In this document: piece by piece, positions 16,039 through 24,264 of the stretch
Position numbering within the stretch: the stretch's first letter is position 1
How the letters are laid out: each line of letters begins with the position of its first letter
DNA from: Campylobacterales bacterium
Lineage (GTDB): Bacteria > Campylobacterota > Campylobacteria > Campylobacterales > Sulfurimonadaceae
NCBI GenBank assembly: GCA_024277445.1
Contig: JAJRVE010000225.1
Location: forward strand, 1-32,482
Direction of reading: 5' to 3'
Length of the DNA: 32,482 nt
Notes under the pieces: generated by a model
The model's input: the letters and a program-made list of their open reading frames with translations, nothing else
The model's database searches: none
What the model was told of the DNA's origin: nothing
Program-made: the position numbers and the translations under genes

Positions 16039-16986
16039 TTAAGAGAAACGTCTCTTTTTCCATGCGTGTTGTTGGTCGGCTGACAAAAAGGTCCAGACCA
16101 CGATGCGTGTCACCTTTTGACCTTGTTGCATCTCTATTGTCTCGATGCGTACAGGGTTGACTTCCTTTAACGCCTTATAGATAGCAGCTAAACTCTCTTT
16201 TTTAGAGACAAGTGTAGAGAACCAAAAGACTTTTTTTCCATGAACCGCACTCTCTTTTATCATCTTCTTCACAAAAGCGACTTCACCACCTGGACACCAC
16301 AACTCATTGGCTCTACCACCAAAGTTAAGTGCCCCTTTTTTGGACTTACCTTGATGTAAGTTACGGTTTTTACGTGCCGTTCCATATAGAGCCTCTTCAG
16401 CCGAGCGGTGAAAAGGTGGATTACTAAGTGTAAAGTCAAAACACTCATTTTTACCAATGATACCACTAAAGATATGTTCACTATTTGACTGCTCTCTTAT
16501 CTCTATCTTCGCTTTTAACTATGGGTTTTTAGAGACGATCGCATTAGCAGAGGTGATCGCTTTAGCATCGACTTCTGAGCCGACAAAAGACCAACCGTAC
16601 ACACTACACCCAACTATAGGATAGATGCTATTGGCGCCAACACCAACATCTAAGCCGCGTACTTTCTCCCCTTTAGGGATCTCGCCACCATTCGCTTCTG
16701 CTAAGAGGTCAGCCATATAATGTAAGTAATCTACCCGACCCGGTATGGGTGGACAGAGATAGCCTTTTGGGATCTGCCAAAAAGTGATGTCATAAAAATG
16801 TGTCAGAAGCGCTCTGTTAAGCATCAAAACTGCTTCAGGATCAGAAAAGGTAATAGAGAGGTCGCCATAGCTGTTCTCTTGAACAAAAGGAGCAAGCCGA
16901 GGTTCACTCTTAATCAAGGCTGGAAAATCGTATGATCCATTATGTAGGCTACGTTGGTGAAATCTTTTGGTCTGTTCTTTGGGCAT
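16039..16986 (-). pseudogene. rlmF: 23S rRNA m6A1618 methyltransferase RlmF, interrupted by an amber codon
   Basis: The reading frame encodes the full RlmF (YbiN) protein, which N6-methylates A1618 of 23S rRNA. The N-terminal part has [31 protein letters not shown] and the SAM motif [13 protein letters not shown]. After an in-frame TAG at 16521-16519 (codon 156, after ISKNP) the same frame continues with LKAKIEIREQ, the catalytic-type LSNPPFHRS, ALNFGGRANELWCPGGE and the normal C-terminus. There is no frameshift. The truncated product would lack the NPPF motif and be inactive, unless the codon is read through or is a consensus error. The start is the ATG at 16986 rather than TTG at 16992. Confidence 0.88.
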
Positions 16987-17117
16987 TGTCAATCTCTATA
17001 AAATTATGGTGTAAATATTTGAAACATATTATTAAAAAATATTATCTTTAAGTGCTAAAGTATGTAACTGACGGTTTATAAGTGTATTATTCCATAAATA
17101 TTTTAAAGAGGTACCTT

Positions 17118-17876
17118 TTGTTTAAATCTGTTTTCCTACTCTTATCACTTATAACCTATCTATTTGCACAAGATTGTAGCACACTCTACCCTGAAGGTTT
17201 CCCTACACAGAGAGTTGACAAAGTACTCTGTAAAAAAAGCTTTGTACTCGGGTACTCGTTTGAGACTAAAACACCCCTTTGGGCAGTAGAACATCTTACA
17301 AAAGAGAACACAGCGACCAAAGAGATTGCACTCGAAGGTTTTCGCTATCACAGAGACTACGCCCTAGCACGAAAATATCGTGCAACCTCAAGTGACTACA
17401 GCTACAGTACCCAAGACAGAAGCCCACTTGTTCCCTTTGAAGACATGAACAAAGATCATTTTGCTTCACATGAGACCTTTGTCATGTCAAACATCGCCCC
17501 TCAAGACTACGCCCTAAACCGTCACGGTTGGGTCTACTTAGAACGTGGTGTACGCGAGCTTGCCAATGCTTATGAAGAGGTTATTGTCGTCACTGGTGTC
17601 GCTTTTTTACATGAGACCAATACTAAAGTCGAGCGTATCGGTCGCCATAAAGTGGCAGTTCCAACACACTACTATAAAGCGGTTTACGCACCCAACACCA
17701 TAGATGGTCCTAAGATGTGGGCATGGATCGTACCAAACAGAGCGGTTGACTATAAAAAGATGAAAGAGTACAGAACTACCGTTGACACGCTTGAGGCGAA
17801 ACTCGGGATCGACCTCTTTCCAAACCTAAGCACTGCTCTGCAAGAACGCGTTGAAAGCAAAACGATACCGCTGTAA
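17118..17876 (+). CDS. Secreted DNA/RNA non-specific endonuclease-fold protein, catalytic motif altered
   Basis: A protein of about 252 residues with a signal peptide (FKSVFLLLSLITYLFA) and the NucA/endonuclease G fold. The recognisable core is DRSPLVPFEDM followed by SHETFVMSNIAPQDYALNRHGWVYLE (100-142), with metal-ligand N134. The family motif DRGH reads D100-R101-S102-P103 here, so the general-base His is missing. H114 or H118 could substitute, or the protein may be inactive. A longer frame begins with GTG at 17082, but AAAGAGG at 17105-17111 precedes the TTG at 17118, which I prefer. It diverges from rlmF. Confidence 0.8.
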   Translation: MFKSVFLLLSLITYLFAQDCSTLYPEGFPTQRVDKVLCKKSFVLGYSFETKTPLWAVEHLTKENTATKEIALEGFRYHRDYALARKYRATSSDYSYSTQDRSPLVPFEDMNKDHFASHETFVMSNIAPQDYALNRHGWVYLERGVRELANAYEEVIVVTGVAFLHETNTKVERIGRHKVAVPTHYYKAVYAPNTIDGPKMWAWIVPNRAVDYKKMKEYRTTVDTLEAKLGIDLFPNLSTALQERVESKTIPL

Positions 17877-17889
17877 AACGTTTTTGTAA

Positions 17890-17902
17890 GAAGCATCTGC
17901 TT
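17890..17902 (+). terminator. Short hairpin after the nuclease gene
   Basis: GAAGCATCTGCTT forms a small AAGCA/TGCTT stem with a two-base loop, 13 bases past the stop codon. T-rich tracts lie before and after it. The same 13 bases occur behind rpsR (22061-22073). Confidence 0.3.
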
Positions 17903-17955
17903 TCACATTATTTCCACACTTTTTTACTTTAAACTACCATCAAGGAAGAGAAGCA

Positions 17956-17991
17956 AGACCAAGATTCACTCCACTTGGTCTATAATACCCT
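17956..17991 (+). promoter_or_regulatory. hrpB promoter with embedded inverted repeat, probably leaderless
   Basis: TATAAT (17981-17986) ends five bases before the hrpB ATG, with no room for a Shine-Dalgarno, so the mRNA is probably leaderless. A perfect 8-bp inverted repeat, AGACCAAG (17956-17963) and CTTGGTCT (17974-17981) with a 10-base spacer, occupies the -35 to -10 interval and touches the -10 box. This position suits a repressor or a MerR-like activator. Confidence 0.5.
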
Positions 17992-20511
17992 ATGCAAAAC
18001 TTACCAATCCATGATGTTTTACCAAAGATCCTCTCGCAACTAGAGGTAGCAAACCGTCTTATCTTACAAGCACCACCAGGTGCAGGTAAGACAACGGCTG
18101 TTCCCACTGCCCTTTTAAATGAACCGTGGCTGGCTGAAAAGAAGATCATTATGTTGGAACCTCGTCGTCTGGCCACGCGCAGTGCCGCAGCGAGAATGGC
18201 AGAACTGTTAGGCGAACAAGTGGGTAAACGCATAGGCTACCAGATAAAGTCTGATCGCTGTGTGAGTAAGGAGAGTAAGATCATTGTAGTAACCGAGGGC
18301 ATCTTGACCCGGATGTTACAGAGTGACCCTGCTTTAGAAGATGTCGCCTTGATTATCTTCGATGAATTCCATGAACGTAACCTTCATGGTGATCTTGCCC
18401 TTGCACTCACGCTTCAGTCGCAAGAGCTTCTACGTGATGACCTAAAGATCATGGTGATGTCTGCTACCTTAAACACTTCAGCACTCTATGAACTGTTAGA
18501 ACAACCTCCACTTATCACCTCAGAAGGAAAAAGCTACACCGTTGAAAACATCTATCTTGATAACAAGATAGCAGCACCAAAGCTCCATGAAGTGACAAGT
18601 TTAGTAAGTAAAACCATTATACATGCCCTACGCGTAGACGATGGTAGTATTCTCGTCTTTTTACCAGGTGTCAAAGAGATCAAAAATGTGCAAGAGAGAC
18701 TACATAAAAGTCTTAACGATAAGAGTATCATCATCGCACCTCTGTATGGCATGATGAGTAAACAAGCACAAGATGAAGCCATTTTACCTACAAAAGATGG
18801 TACACGAAAGGTCGTTCTTGCCACCAATATAGCCGAAACAAGCCTTACCATTCAAGGTATCAAAGTCGTCGTCGATGCTGGACTACAACGCGTCTCAACC
18901 TTTAACAGTGGCTCTGGTATGAACACACTTAAGACCATCTTCATCTCCCAAGATGCGGCTACGCAACGAAGTGGTCGTGCAGGTAGACTTAGTCATGGAC
19001 GATGTTATCGACTCTGGCACCAACACAAACCCCTTATCAAGCATGCCCTACCTGAGATCTTAACAAGTGACCTGACACCCATATTTTTAGAGTTGGCTAA
19101 CTGGGGTGTAGAGAACATCCATGAGCTACAATGGCTAGACATACCAAACGAGTGTGCTATCAAACATGCACAAGAGCTTTTAGAACAGTTAGGTGCCTTA
19201 AAAATGAAGCAGATAACCCCACATGGTCAGCAGATGCTAAGTCTAGGAACGCACCCTCGACTTGCCCATATGATCATCACTTCCCTGTCCTGTGGTCTCA
19301 GTAAAGAGGCGAGCACCTTGGCTGCCTTACTCACCGAAAAAGAGCTTTTTAGAGGCGAAGCACGACGCAACATAGACCTAAACCAACGCCTTGTTGCTGT
19401 TCAAGAGAACCACAATGGTATTGATGTCGATACTGCAGCACTCCGGCAGATAAAAGAGAGTATAAAAAGTTTTGAAAAAAAACTTCCAAGCGTCTCTCTC
19501 TCACAGCAGATACAACATAACAGTGTTGGAGTGCTATTGGCCCTTGCTTATCCTGATCGTATCGCCAAAATACGTCACCGAAATAGTCATAACTACCTGC
19601 TCTCAGGTGGTAAAGGAGCTCAACTCTCTCAAGATGATACTCTTTTTGGTGAGCCATACCTTGTTGTGGCGGACCTGGACAGTGCACAAAGTAACGCACA
19701 TATCTATAAGGCTGTAGCACTTGACGAAGCTACCATTTATACCCATCTCTCAAAGCAGATCATAGAAGAAAAAGTCGTGAGTTGGAACACTGCCCTTGAG
19801 CGTGTAGAAGCAAGGCAGATCCATAGACTTGGTGCTATTGTCTTAGAAGAGAAATCGACTAAAGAGATCTCTCGAGAGGATATTGCGAAGGCCTTGATGC
19901 TTGCCCTAAAAGAGAGGGGTCTCTCAGCACTAACATGGTCAAAAGAGGCAAGAAGTCTACAAGAGCGTGTTAACTTTTTGAACTATTGGAAAGGTCAAGA
20001 GATCAACACAGCTCAGTTTAAAGCCTTACCTAACTTCAGCGAAGATGCCTTATTAGAGCACCTTGATCAATGGCTCTTACCCCATTTAGATGGTGTCTCG
20101 ACCTTTAAAGCACTTCAAAAACTAAACGTACAGACCCTTCTCTTATCGATGTTGACATGGGAACAACAAGAGATGATTAATTTGCTTGCTCCGGCACGGT
20201 TAAAGGTACCAAGTGGCTCCAACATCTATCTTAACTATGCCAACAAAGTTACGCCAACCTTAGCTGTCAGACTCCAAGAACTTTTTGGCATGACAGAGAC
20301 CCCAAAACTCATCAACAACCAAGTCACCCTCACCATCGAACTACTCTCACCTGCCAACCGTCCCATGCAGGTCACAAAAGATCTTAAAAGTTTTTGGGAC
20401 AACACCTATGACGAGGTCAAAAAAGAGCTACGAGGAAAGTATAAAAAGCACTATTGGCCCGATGATCCTTACCAAGCCATCGCCACAAGTAAAACAAAAA
20501 AGCGTATGTAA
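17992..20511 (+). CDS. hrpB: ATP-dependent helicase HrpB
   Basis: A DEAH/DEFH-type superfamily 2 helicase of 839 residues, close to the usual HrpB length. Motifs in order: Walker A APPGAGKT (27-34), Ia LEPRRLATRSAA, DEFHER (124-129), MSATL (156-160), the NIAETSLTIQGI motif V region and QRSGRAGR motif VI, then the HrpB-specific C-terminal half with LLSGGKGAQL, ending in a basic segment where the typical YxKHYWPDDP signature (KKHYWPDDP) is visible. Its RNA or DNA substrate is not well defined, but it is widespread in proteobacteria. The gene appears to stand alone under its own promoter. Confidence 0.93.
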   Translation: MQNLPIHDVLPKILSQLEVANRLILQAPPGAGKTTAVPTALLNEPWLAEKKIIMLEPRRLATRSAAARMAELLGEQVGKRIGYQIKSDRCVSKESKIIVVTEGILTRMLQSDPALEDVALIIFDEFHERNLHGDLALALTLQSQELLRDDLKIMVMSATLNTSALYELLEQPPLITSEGKSYTVENIYLDNKIAAPKLHEVTSLVSKTIIHALRVDDGSILVFLPGVKEIKNVQERLHKSLNDKSIIIAPLYGMMSKQAQDEAILPTKDGTRKVVLATNIAETSLTIQGIKVVVDAGLQRVSTFNSGSGMNTLKTIFISQDAATQRSGRAGRLSHGRCYRLWHQHKPLIKHALPEILTSDLTPIFLELANWGVENIHELQWLDIPNECAIKHAQELLEQLGALKMKQITPHGQQMLSLGTHPRLAHMIITSLSCGLSKEASTLAALLTEKELFRGEARRNIDLNQRLVAVQENHNGIDVDTAALRQIKESIKSFEKKLPSVSLSQQIQHNSVGVLLALAYPDRIAKIRHRNSHNYLLSGGKGAQLSQDDTLFGEPYLVVADLDSAQSNAHIYKAVALDEATIYTHLSKQIIEEKVVSWNTALERVEARQIHRLGAIVLEEKSTKEISREDIAKALMLALKERGLSALTWSKEARSLQERVNFLNYWKGQEINTAQFKALPNFSEDALLEHLDQWLLPHLDGVSTFKALQKLNVQTLLLSMLTWEQQEMINLLAPARLKVPSGSNIYLNYANKVTPTLAVRLQELFGMTETPKLINNQVTLTIELLSPANRPMQVTKDLKSFWDNTYDEVKKELRGKYKKHYWPDDPYQAIATSKTKKRM

Positions 20512-20587
20512 CGCCACAATTAGTAAGTACCCATGTCATTCATTTCGTTAGTACAATAATTTACACGATTTTTAAGTTACACTTGAG

Positions 20588-20593
20588 TATAAT
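20588..20593 (+). promoter_or_regulatory. -10 box of the rpsF-ssb-rpsR operon
   Basis: TATAAT lies in the 188-base gap after hrpB, 107 bases before the rpsF start, so the transcript carries a leader of about 100 bases. The upstream DNA is AT-rich and the -35 is weak. Confidence 0.55.
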
Positions 20594-20643
20594 CACGCGT
20601 TCCTTACTCTTTGTGCCAAAGCATAACGTTTAAGCATATGACT

Positions 20644-20659
20644 GTTTAGTTCGCTAAAC
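20644..20659 (+). promoter_or_regulatory. UUCG-type hairpin in the rpsF leader
   Basis: GTTTAG (20644-20649), TTCG loop and CTAAAC (20654-20659) form a perfect 6-bp stem with a stable tetraloop, 40 bases ahead of the rpsF ATG. Bacterial rpsF leaders often carry an S6:S18-binding autoregulatory structure. I do not see the CCG bulge typical of that motif, so the role is open. Confidence 0.35.
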
Positions 20660-20699
20660 TCGATCCATAAGGGACCAAAACCAAAAGGAGATATACTCT

Positions 20700-21149
20700 A
20701 TGAGACATTACGAAAATCTAGTAATTGTTAAACCAACACTAACTGAAGAAGAAGCAAAAGCTTCTGTTGCAGCTATCGAAGAAGTTCTTACTTCTAACGG
20801 TGCTGAGATCGTTGCTCGCGACGAAATGGGTACTAAGAAACTAGCTTACCCTATTCAAAAAAATGAGCGTGGTTATTTCCACGTTGTTTATTACACAATG
20901 GCACCATCGTCTATTGCTGAAGTTGAGCGTCGTTTCCGTATCAACGAAGATCTTCTTCGTTTCGTTACGATCAAGTACGATTCTAAGCGTGAAGTAACTG
21001 CATGGAAAGAGCTTGTTGCTAAGACTGAGAAAAAAGCAGCAGCTAAAACTGCAGCAGTAGAAGCAGCGGCGAAAGCAGCAGCAACTCCAGCAGCAGAAGA
21101 AGCTCCGGCAACTGAAGCACCAGCTACTGAAACTCCAGCAGCAGAATAA
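20700..21149 (+). CDS. rpsF: 30S ribosomal protein S6
   Basis: S6 binds the central domain of 16S rRNA with S18. The first 100 residues are a standard S6 (MRHYENLVIVKPTLTEEEA, KLAYPIQKNERGYFHVVYY, IAEVERRFRINEDLLRFVTIKYD). Residues 110-149 are a low-complexity Ala/Pro/Glu/Thr extension, as seen in several Campylobacterota. AAGGAG at 20685-20690 lies nine bases before the ATG. It is first in the rpsF-ssb-rpsR operon. Confidence 0.96.
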   Translation: MRHYENLVIVKPTLTEEEAKASVAAIEEVLTSNGAEIVARDEMGTKKLAYPIQKNERGYFHVVYYTMAPSSIAEVERRFRINEDLLRFVTIKYDSKREVTAWKELVAKTEKKAAAKTAAVEAAAKAAATPAAEEAPATEAPATETPAAE

Positions 21150-21165
21150 GTAAAGGAAAACCCAG

Positions 21166-21738
21166 ATGTACAATAAAGTCGTCCTAGTAGGAAACCTAAC
21201 ACGTGATATTGAGTTACGCTATAGCCAATCAGGCATGGCGATCGCTAAAACAGCCATCGCTACTAGTCGTAAGTTTACCTCTAATGGTGAAAAGAAAGAG
21301 GAAGTGATGTTTATTGACCTTACTTTCTTTGGACGTTCAGGTGAGGTAGCAAACCAGTATCTTCGTAAGGGTAGTAAAATCCTAGTAGAAGGTCGTCTTC
21401 AATTTGACCAGTGGGTTGACCAAAATGGTGGCAAACGTTCTAAGCACGGTATTGCTGTTGAAACAATGCAGATGTTAGACTCTAAGAGCGACAACCAGAA
21501 CTCTGGTGGCGCTCAAGGTGGTAACTACAATGCACCAACACAACAGCCATCACAAGGTGGTTATGGACAGCCGCAACAGCAGCAATCTCAATCTTACCAA
21601 GCTCCGCAACAGCAGCAGCAAGCGCAGTACCAGCAGCCCTCTTATGGACAGCCAGCACAGCAAAAGCCAGCGCCACAGCAGAGTATGCCGGCAGACCTTC
21701 CGTCTATCGACATTGATGAAGATGAGATTCCATTTTAG
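21166..21738 (+). CDS. ssb: Single-stranded DNA-binding protein
   Basis: A 190-residue SSB that coats single-stranded DNA in replication and repair. The N-terminal OB-fold (about 1-105) begins MYNKVVLVGNLTRDIELRYSQSG and includes FGRSGEVANQYLRKGSKILVEGRLQ. A long Gln/Gly/Pro-rich linker (about 115-175) follows, then the acidic protein-docking tip DIDEDEIPF. The 16-base spacing from rpsF contains AAAGGAAAACC, so the two are co-transcribed. Confidence 0.96.
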   Translation: MYNKVVLVGNLTRDIELRYSQSGMAIAKTAIATSRKFTSNGEKKEEVMFIDLTFFGRSGEVANQYLRKGSKILVEGRLQFDQWVDQNGGKRSKHGIAVETMQMLDSKSDNQNSGGAQGGNYNAPTQQPSQGGYGQPQQQQSQSYQAPQQQQQAQYQQPSYGQPAQQKPAPQQSMPADLPSIDIDEDEIPF

Positions 21739-21785
21739 AGAGCATTCTCTAAACAATTAAGTAATAAACAAATAAGGACATTACC

Positions 21786-22049
21786 ATGGCTGAAAGAAGA
21801 AAATACAAAAAACGTTATTGTAAATACTGTGAAGCAAAAGTTGACTTCATGGATTACAAAGATGCAGGTTCACTACGCTTTTCACTATCTGAGCGTTACA
21901 AAATTATGCCACGTCGTTTAACAGGTAACTGTAAACGTCACCAAGAAATGGTTACAATCGCTATCAAGCGTGCTCGTGCAGCAGCAATCATTCCTTACAC
22001 TGTTACTCGTAAAGCGGTTATTAACAACCCTTTTGAGAACATCAAGTAG
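21786..22049 (+). CDS. rpsR: 30S ribosomal protein S18
   Basis: An 87-residue S18, S6's partner on the 30S platform. It is the zinc-ligand (C+) type: CKYC at 12-15 and NCKRH at 48-52 supply the Cys/His ligands. The core [18 protein letters not shown] and the [12 protein letters not shown] helix are standard. AATAAGGACATTACC precedes the ATG. It closes the operon; a hairpin follows. Confidence 0.96.
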   Translation: MAERRKYKKRYCKYCEAKVDFMDYKDAGSLRFSLSERYKIMPRRLTGNCKRHQEMVTIAIKRARAAAIIPYTVTRKAVINNPFENIK

Positions 22050-22058
22050 ATAACACTG

Positions 22059-22076
22059 GCGAAGCATCTGCTTCGC
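22059..22076 (+). terminator. Hairpin after rpsR
   Basis: GCGAAGCA (22059-22066) and TGCTTCGC (22069-22076) form a strong stem ten bases after the rpsR stop. T-rich DNA (CTCTTTTTACTCTTTTTTA) follows about 15-35 bases later. It is the likely operon terminator, although the T-run is not adjacent. Confidence 0.5.
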
Positions 22077-22869
22077 TACTTCCACCTCAACACCTCTTTT
22101 TACTCTTTTTTATACACTCAACTTATACTTTCTGTTATACCTCTAATCGTAATTTTATTTCTATTCAAATTTTTTCTATTACTTCATATCACTAGGATGC
22201 TACTTTTCTTCTTTGCTCGCACAAAGAAGAAACCTAGCGGAAAAGAAGAAAGTGCGAACGCGGTCACAGTTACACGGGGATGCATCATATACTCTGAGGT
22301 AGGCAAGGCAGTTGACTGTTTTAACTGTACCAAGAAGGTTGCGATAGCGAAGTCGAGTCCTAACTTATTTAAAGGTTGGTTTTTTCTTTCTCATGCTCTT
22401 ACGACTCTAGCATTGCCTATGTTTTGACACTCTGAATTGGGATGAAAGTGATGAGCTTTCACATTAATAGATGTGTTACCACTTGCTCTTCCTTCGCAAC
22501 ATCTGCAAAGCTGACTAGAAGAAGTGAAGTTCCGTTAAAAAAACAGTTCCGTTTGAACGAATAGTGAGTTAACTGTTTTTAGGAACGTAATGACTGGAAG
22601 GAAGGTACTCGATAGCTATCGAGCTTGAATCCGTTGCGAGCGGTTTTTCTACGATACGGAATTTAGTTCCGTCCTGTACGGCGCTTTAGCGCTGTGTGTT
22701 TCTCTTTTTTCCGAGAAAAAAAGAGAAAGGCGTAGTCTATAAAGTTAATTCCAATAAAAACCACTAAACAGAATTATGCAACACATTAATAACTAACAAA
22801 ACATTCCCTTGCAAATAGTACTTTACAAGCCCATATTTATATGCTACCATTGTTATACAAGGAGTTCAG
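22077..22869. other. Gene-free interval
   Basis: A stretch of 790 bases without a gene that I can support. The first 120 bases are AT-rich. The middle (22199-22736) is the structured element listed separately. The last 130 bases are AT-rich and end in TATATG and AAGGAG before the ankyrin gene. A 76-codon open frame at 22197-22427 has odd composition, no ribosome site and begins inside a hairpin, so I take it as spurious. Confidence 0.6.
22199..22736. repeat. Structured non-coding element bounded by inverted hairpins
   Basis: The element begins with CTAC and an 11-bp hairpin (22205-22215 with 22222-22232, loop CTCGCA) and ends with a 12-bp hairpin (22699-22710 with 22717-22728) and GTAG. The two ends are imperfect inverted copies. 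Inside lie a long stem AAAAACAGTT/AACTGTTTTT (22539-22548 with 22571-22580) extended by GTTCC/GGAAC, a 16-bp palindrome CTCGATAGCTATCGAG (22608-22623), ACGGAA/TTCCGT (22656-22661 with 22667-22672) and GCGCT/AGCGC (22681-22692). It has no coding signal. A miniature transposable element, a dispersed intergenic repeat or a structured RNA are all possible. Confidence 0.5.
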
Positions 22870-24255
22870 ATGCCATTTATGGAACGTCTACACAGTGCAT
22901 TGATACTAAAAACACCCATGTATCATCCCAATGAAGCACACATCATCGAACAGACTCACGAGATCTTTTTTGAGACCATCATCCATAACCAGGTAGCACA
23001 GATGGTACAGATGATCGTCGAAGGCTTTGACGTTGATTTTCATGAACTCGGCAAAACGCCACCTCTCATCTTCGCGATTAAGTACAACAAAAAAGAGGTC
23101 ATAGAGACACTGCTACTCTATGGTGCCAACGTGAACATCCAAGACAGAGAGGGTAACACTCCCCTGCACTTTGCTATTAAGTTTCGTCACTATGAGTTGA
23201 TGGCGACACTCTTGCATTATGGTGCAGACATCACGATAGAAAACAGTGAATCAATCTCAAGTTATGAACTCGCCACGCAAGCTGAAAAAGAGATGATAAG
23301 TAAGATTGAGACCCTAGTCGACACCAGTTCGCATAACATTTTTGAGACAGCACGACTGGGTGACTTAAACCGTTTAGTTCACAGTGTCACAAATGCTTCT
23401 CAGTTGCAACAGACGAACAATGAGGGACAGTCACTACTGCATCTAGCCATCTTAAGTAATAACATTAAGATCGTACTATATCTACTCAACAAAGGGGTTG
23501 ACATAGATGCTGAAGACAATGAAGGTCTAACACCTCTCATCATCGCACTCAGCCACCCTCGTTTTATGAATGTTGCCATCCTTCTGCTTAACCGCCATGC
23601 CACCCTCGAGCATGTCTCTAAAAGTGGTCACAGTGCACTCAGTGTCGCCATCAGAAACAACAATCCAGAGGGTGCCTTGATGCTGATCAAACGAGGTGCT
23701 AACATCAATATTGCAGACAATGCCCATACGCCATTGACCCTGACCCATGTCGCACTACTTCAGTACCATGAACAGGCACAGCAGTACCGTGAGTTAGAGA
23801 CACTCTTGCTTGCTAAAGGGGCTAAGGTTGATGTCGCGTTAAACTCACTGGGTTGGACGCCACTGTGTACGACAGTGACTAAGGCGGTAGACAAACCAAA
23901 CAACGACCACATACGTCTACTCTTACAACTTGGAGCAGACGTAAACCACCTTGACATTAATGGACGGACCCCACTCATGTTGGCAGCGTCCATGGGCCGC
24001 ATTAGTTCGGTTGAGATGTTGATGAAAAACTATGCCGACAACACACTTTTTGACAACTTTGGTTGGAGTGCACTTATGTTTGCTGTCTACTATAACCATA
24101 TAGATGTAGCTACCTTTATGTTAGACAATGGCGTAAATCCGAACAGTGTCTCGCCACAAGGTCTTACAGCACTCAAGATAGCGCAAGAGCATAAGCGTAT
24201 AAAGATGGTTGATCTCTTGTTAGAGTACGGTGCGATGGTGACGAAAGAGGAGTAG
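22870..24255 (+). CDS. Ankyrin-repeat protein
   Basis: A 461-residue soluble protein without signal peptide, made almost entirely of ankyrin repeats (roughly ten to twelve between residues 35 and 455). Clear repeats include GKTPPLIFAIKYNKKEVIETLLLYGANVN, cut here only as an example of the pattern, GNTPLHFAIK, GQSLLHLAILSNN, GLTPLIIAL, GRTPLMLAASMG and GWSALMFAVYYNH. Ankyrin arrays bind partner proteins; none is indicated. AAGGAG (22859-22864) lies five bases before the ATG. It converges with the large protease gene. In free-living bacteria such proteins are often regulators or periplasm-independent scaffolds, so no effector role should be assumed. Confidence 0.88.
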   Translation: MPFMERLHSALILKTPMYHPNEAHIIEQTHEIFFETIIHNQVAQMVQMIVEGFDVDFHELGKTPPLIFAIKYNKKEVIETLLLYGANVNIQDREGNTPLHFAIKFRHYELMATLLHYGADITIENSESISSYELATQAEKEMISKIETLVDTSSHNIFETARLGDLNRLVHSVTNASQLQQTNNEGQSLLHLAILSNNIKIVLYLLNKGVDIDAEDNEGLTPLIIALSHPRFMNVAILLLNRHATLEHVSKSGHSALSVAIRNNNPEGALMLIKRGANINIADNAHTPLTLTHVALLQYHEQAQQYRELETLLLAKGAKVDVALNSLGWTPLCTTVTKAVDKPNNDHIRLLLQLGADVNHLDINGRTPLMLAASMGRISSVEMLMKNYADNTLFDNFGWSALMFAVYYNHIDVATFMLDNGVNPNSVSPQGLTALKIAQEHKRIKMVDLLLEYGAMVTKEE

Positions 24256-24264
24256 CGTACTACT

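Noticed and set aside
16269-16481. 70-codon minus-strand frame inside rlmF
   Set aside because: It is in another frame from the RlmF coding sequence, which reads through this stretch without shift; it is a shadow.
20841-21202. Minus-strand open frames opposite rpsF
   Set aside because: They are mirror frames of the Ala/Pro-rich S6 tail with Cys/Ser/Val bias and no start signals.
22197-22427. 76-codon open frame with FFFARTKKK start
   Set aside because: It starts inside a perfect hairpin, lacks a ribosome site, has atypical composition and lies wholly within the structured element; it is most likely a spurious frame.
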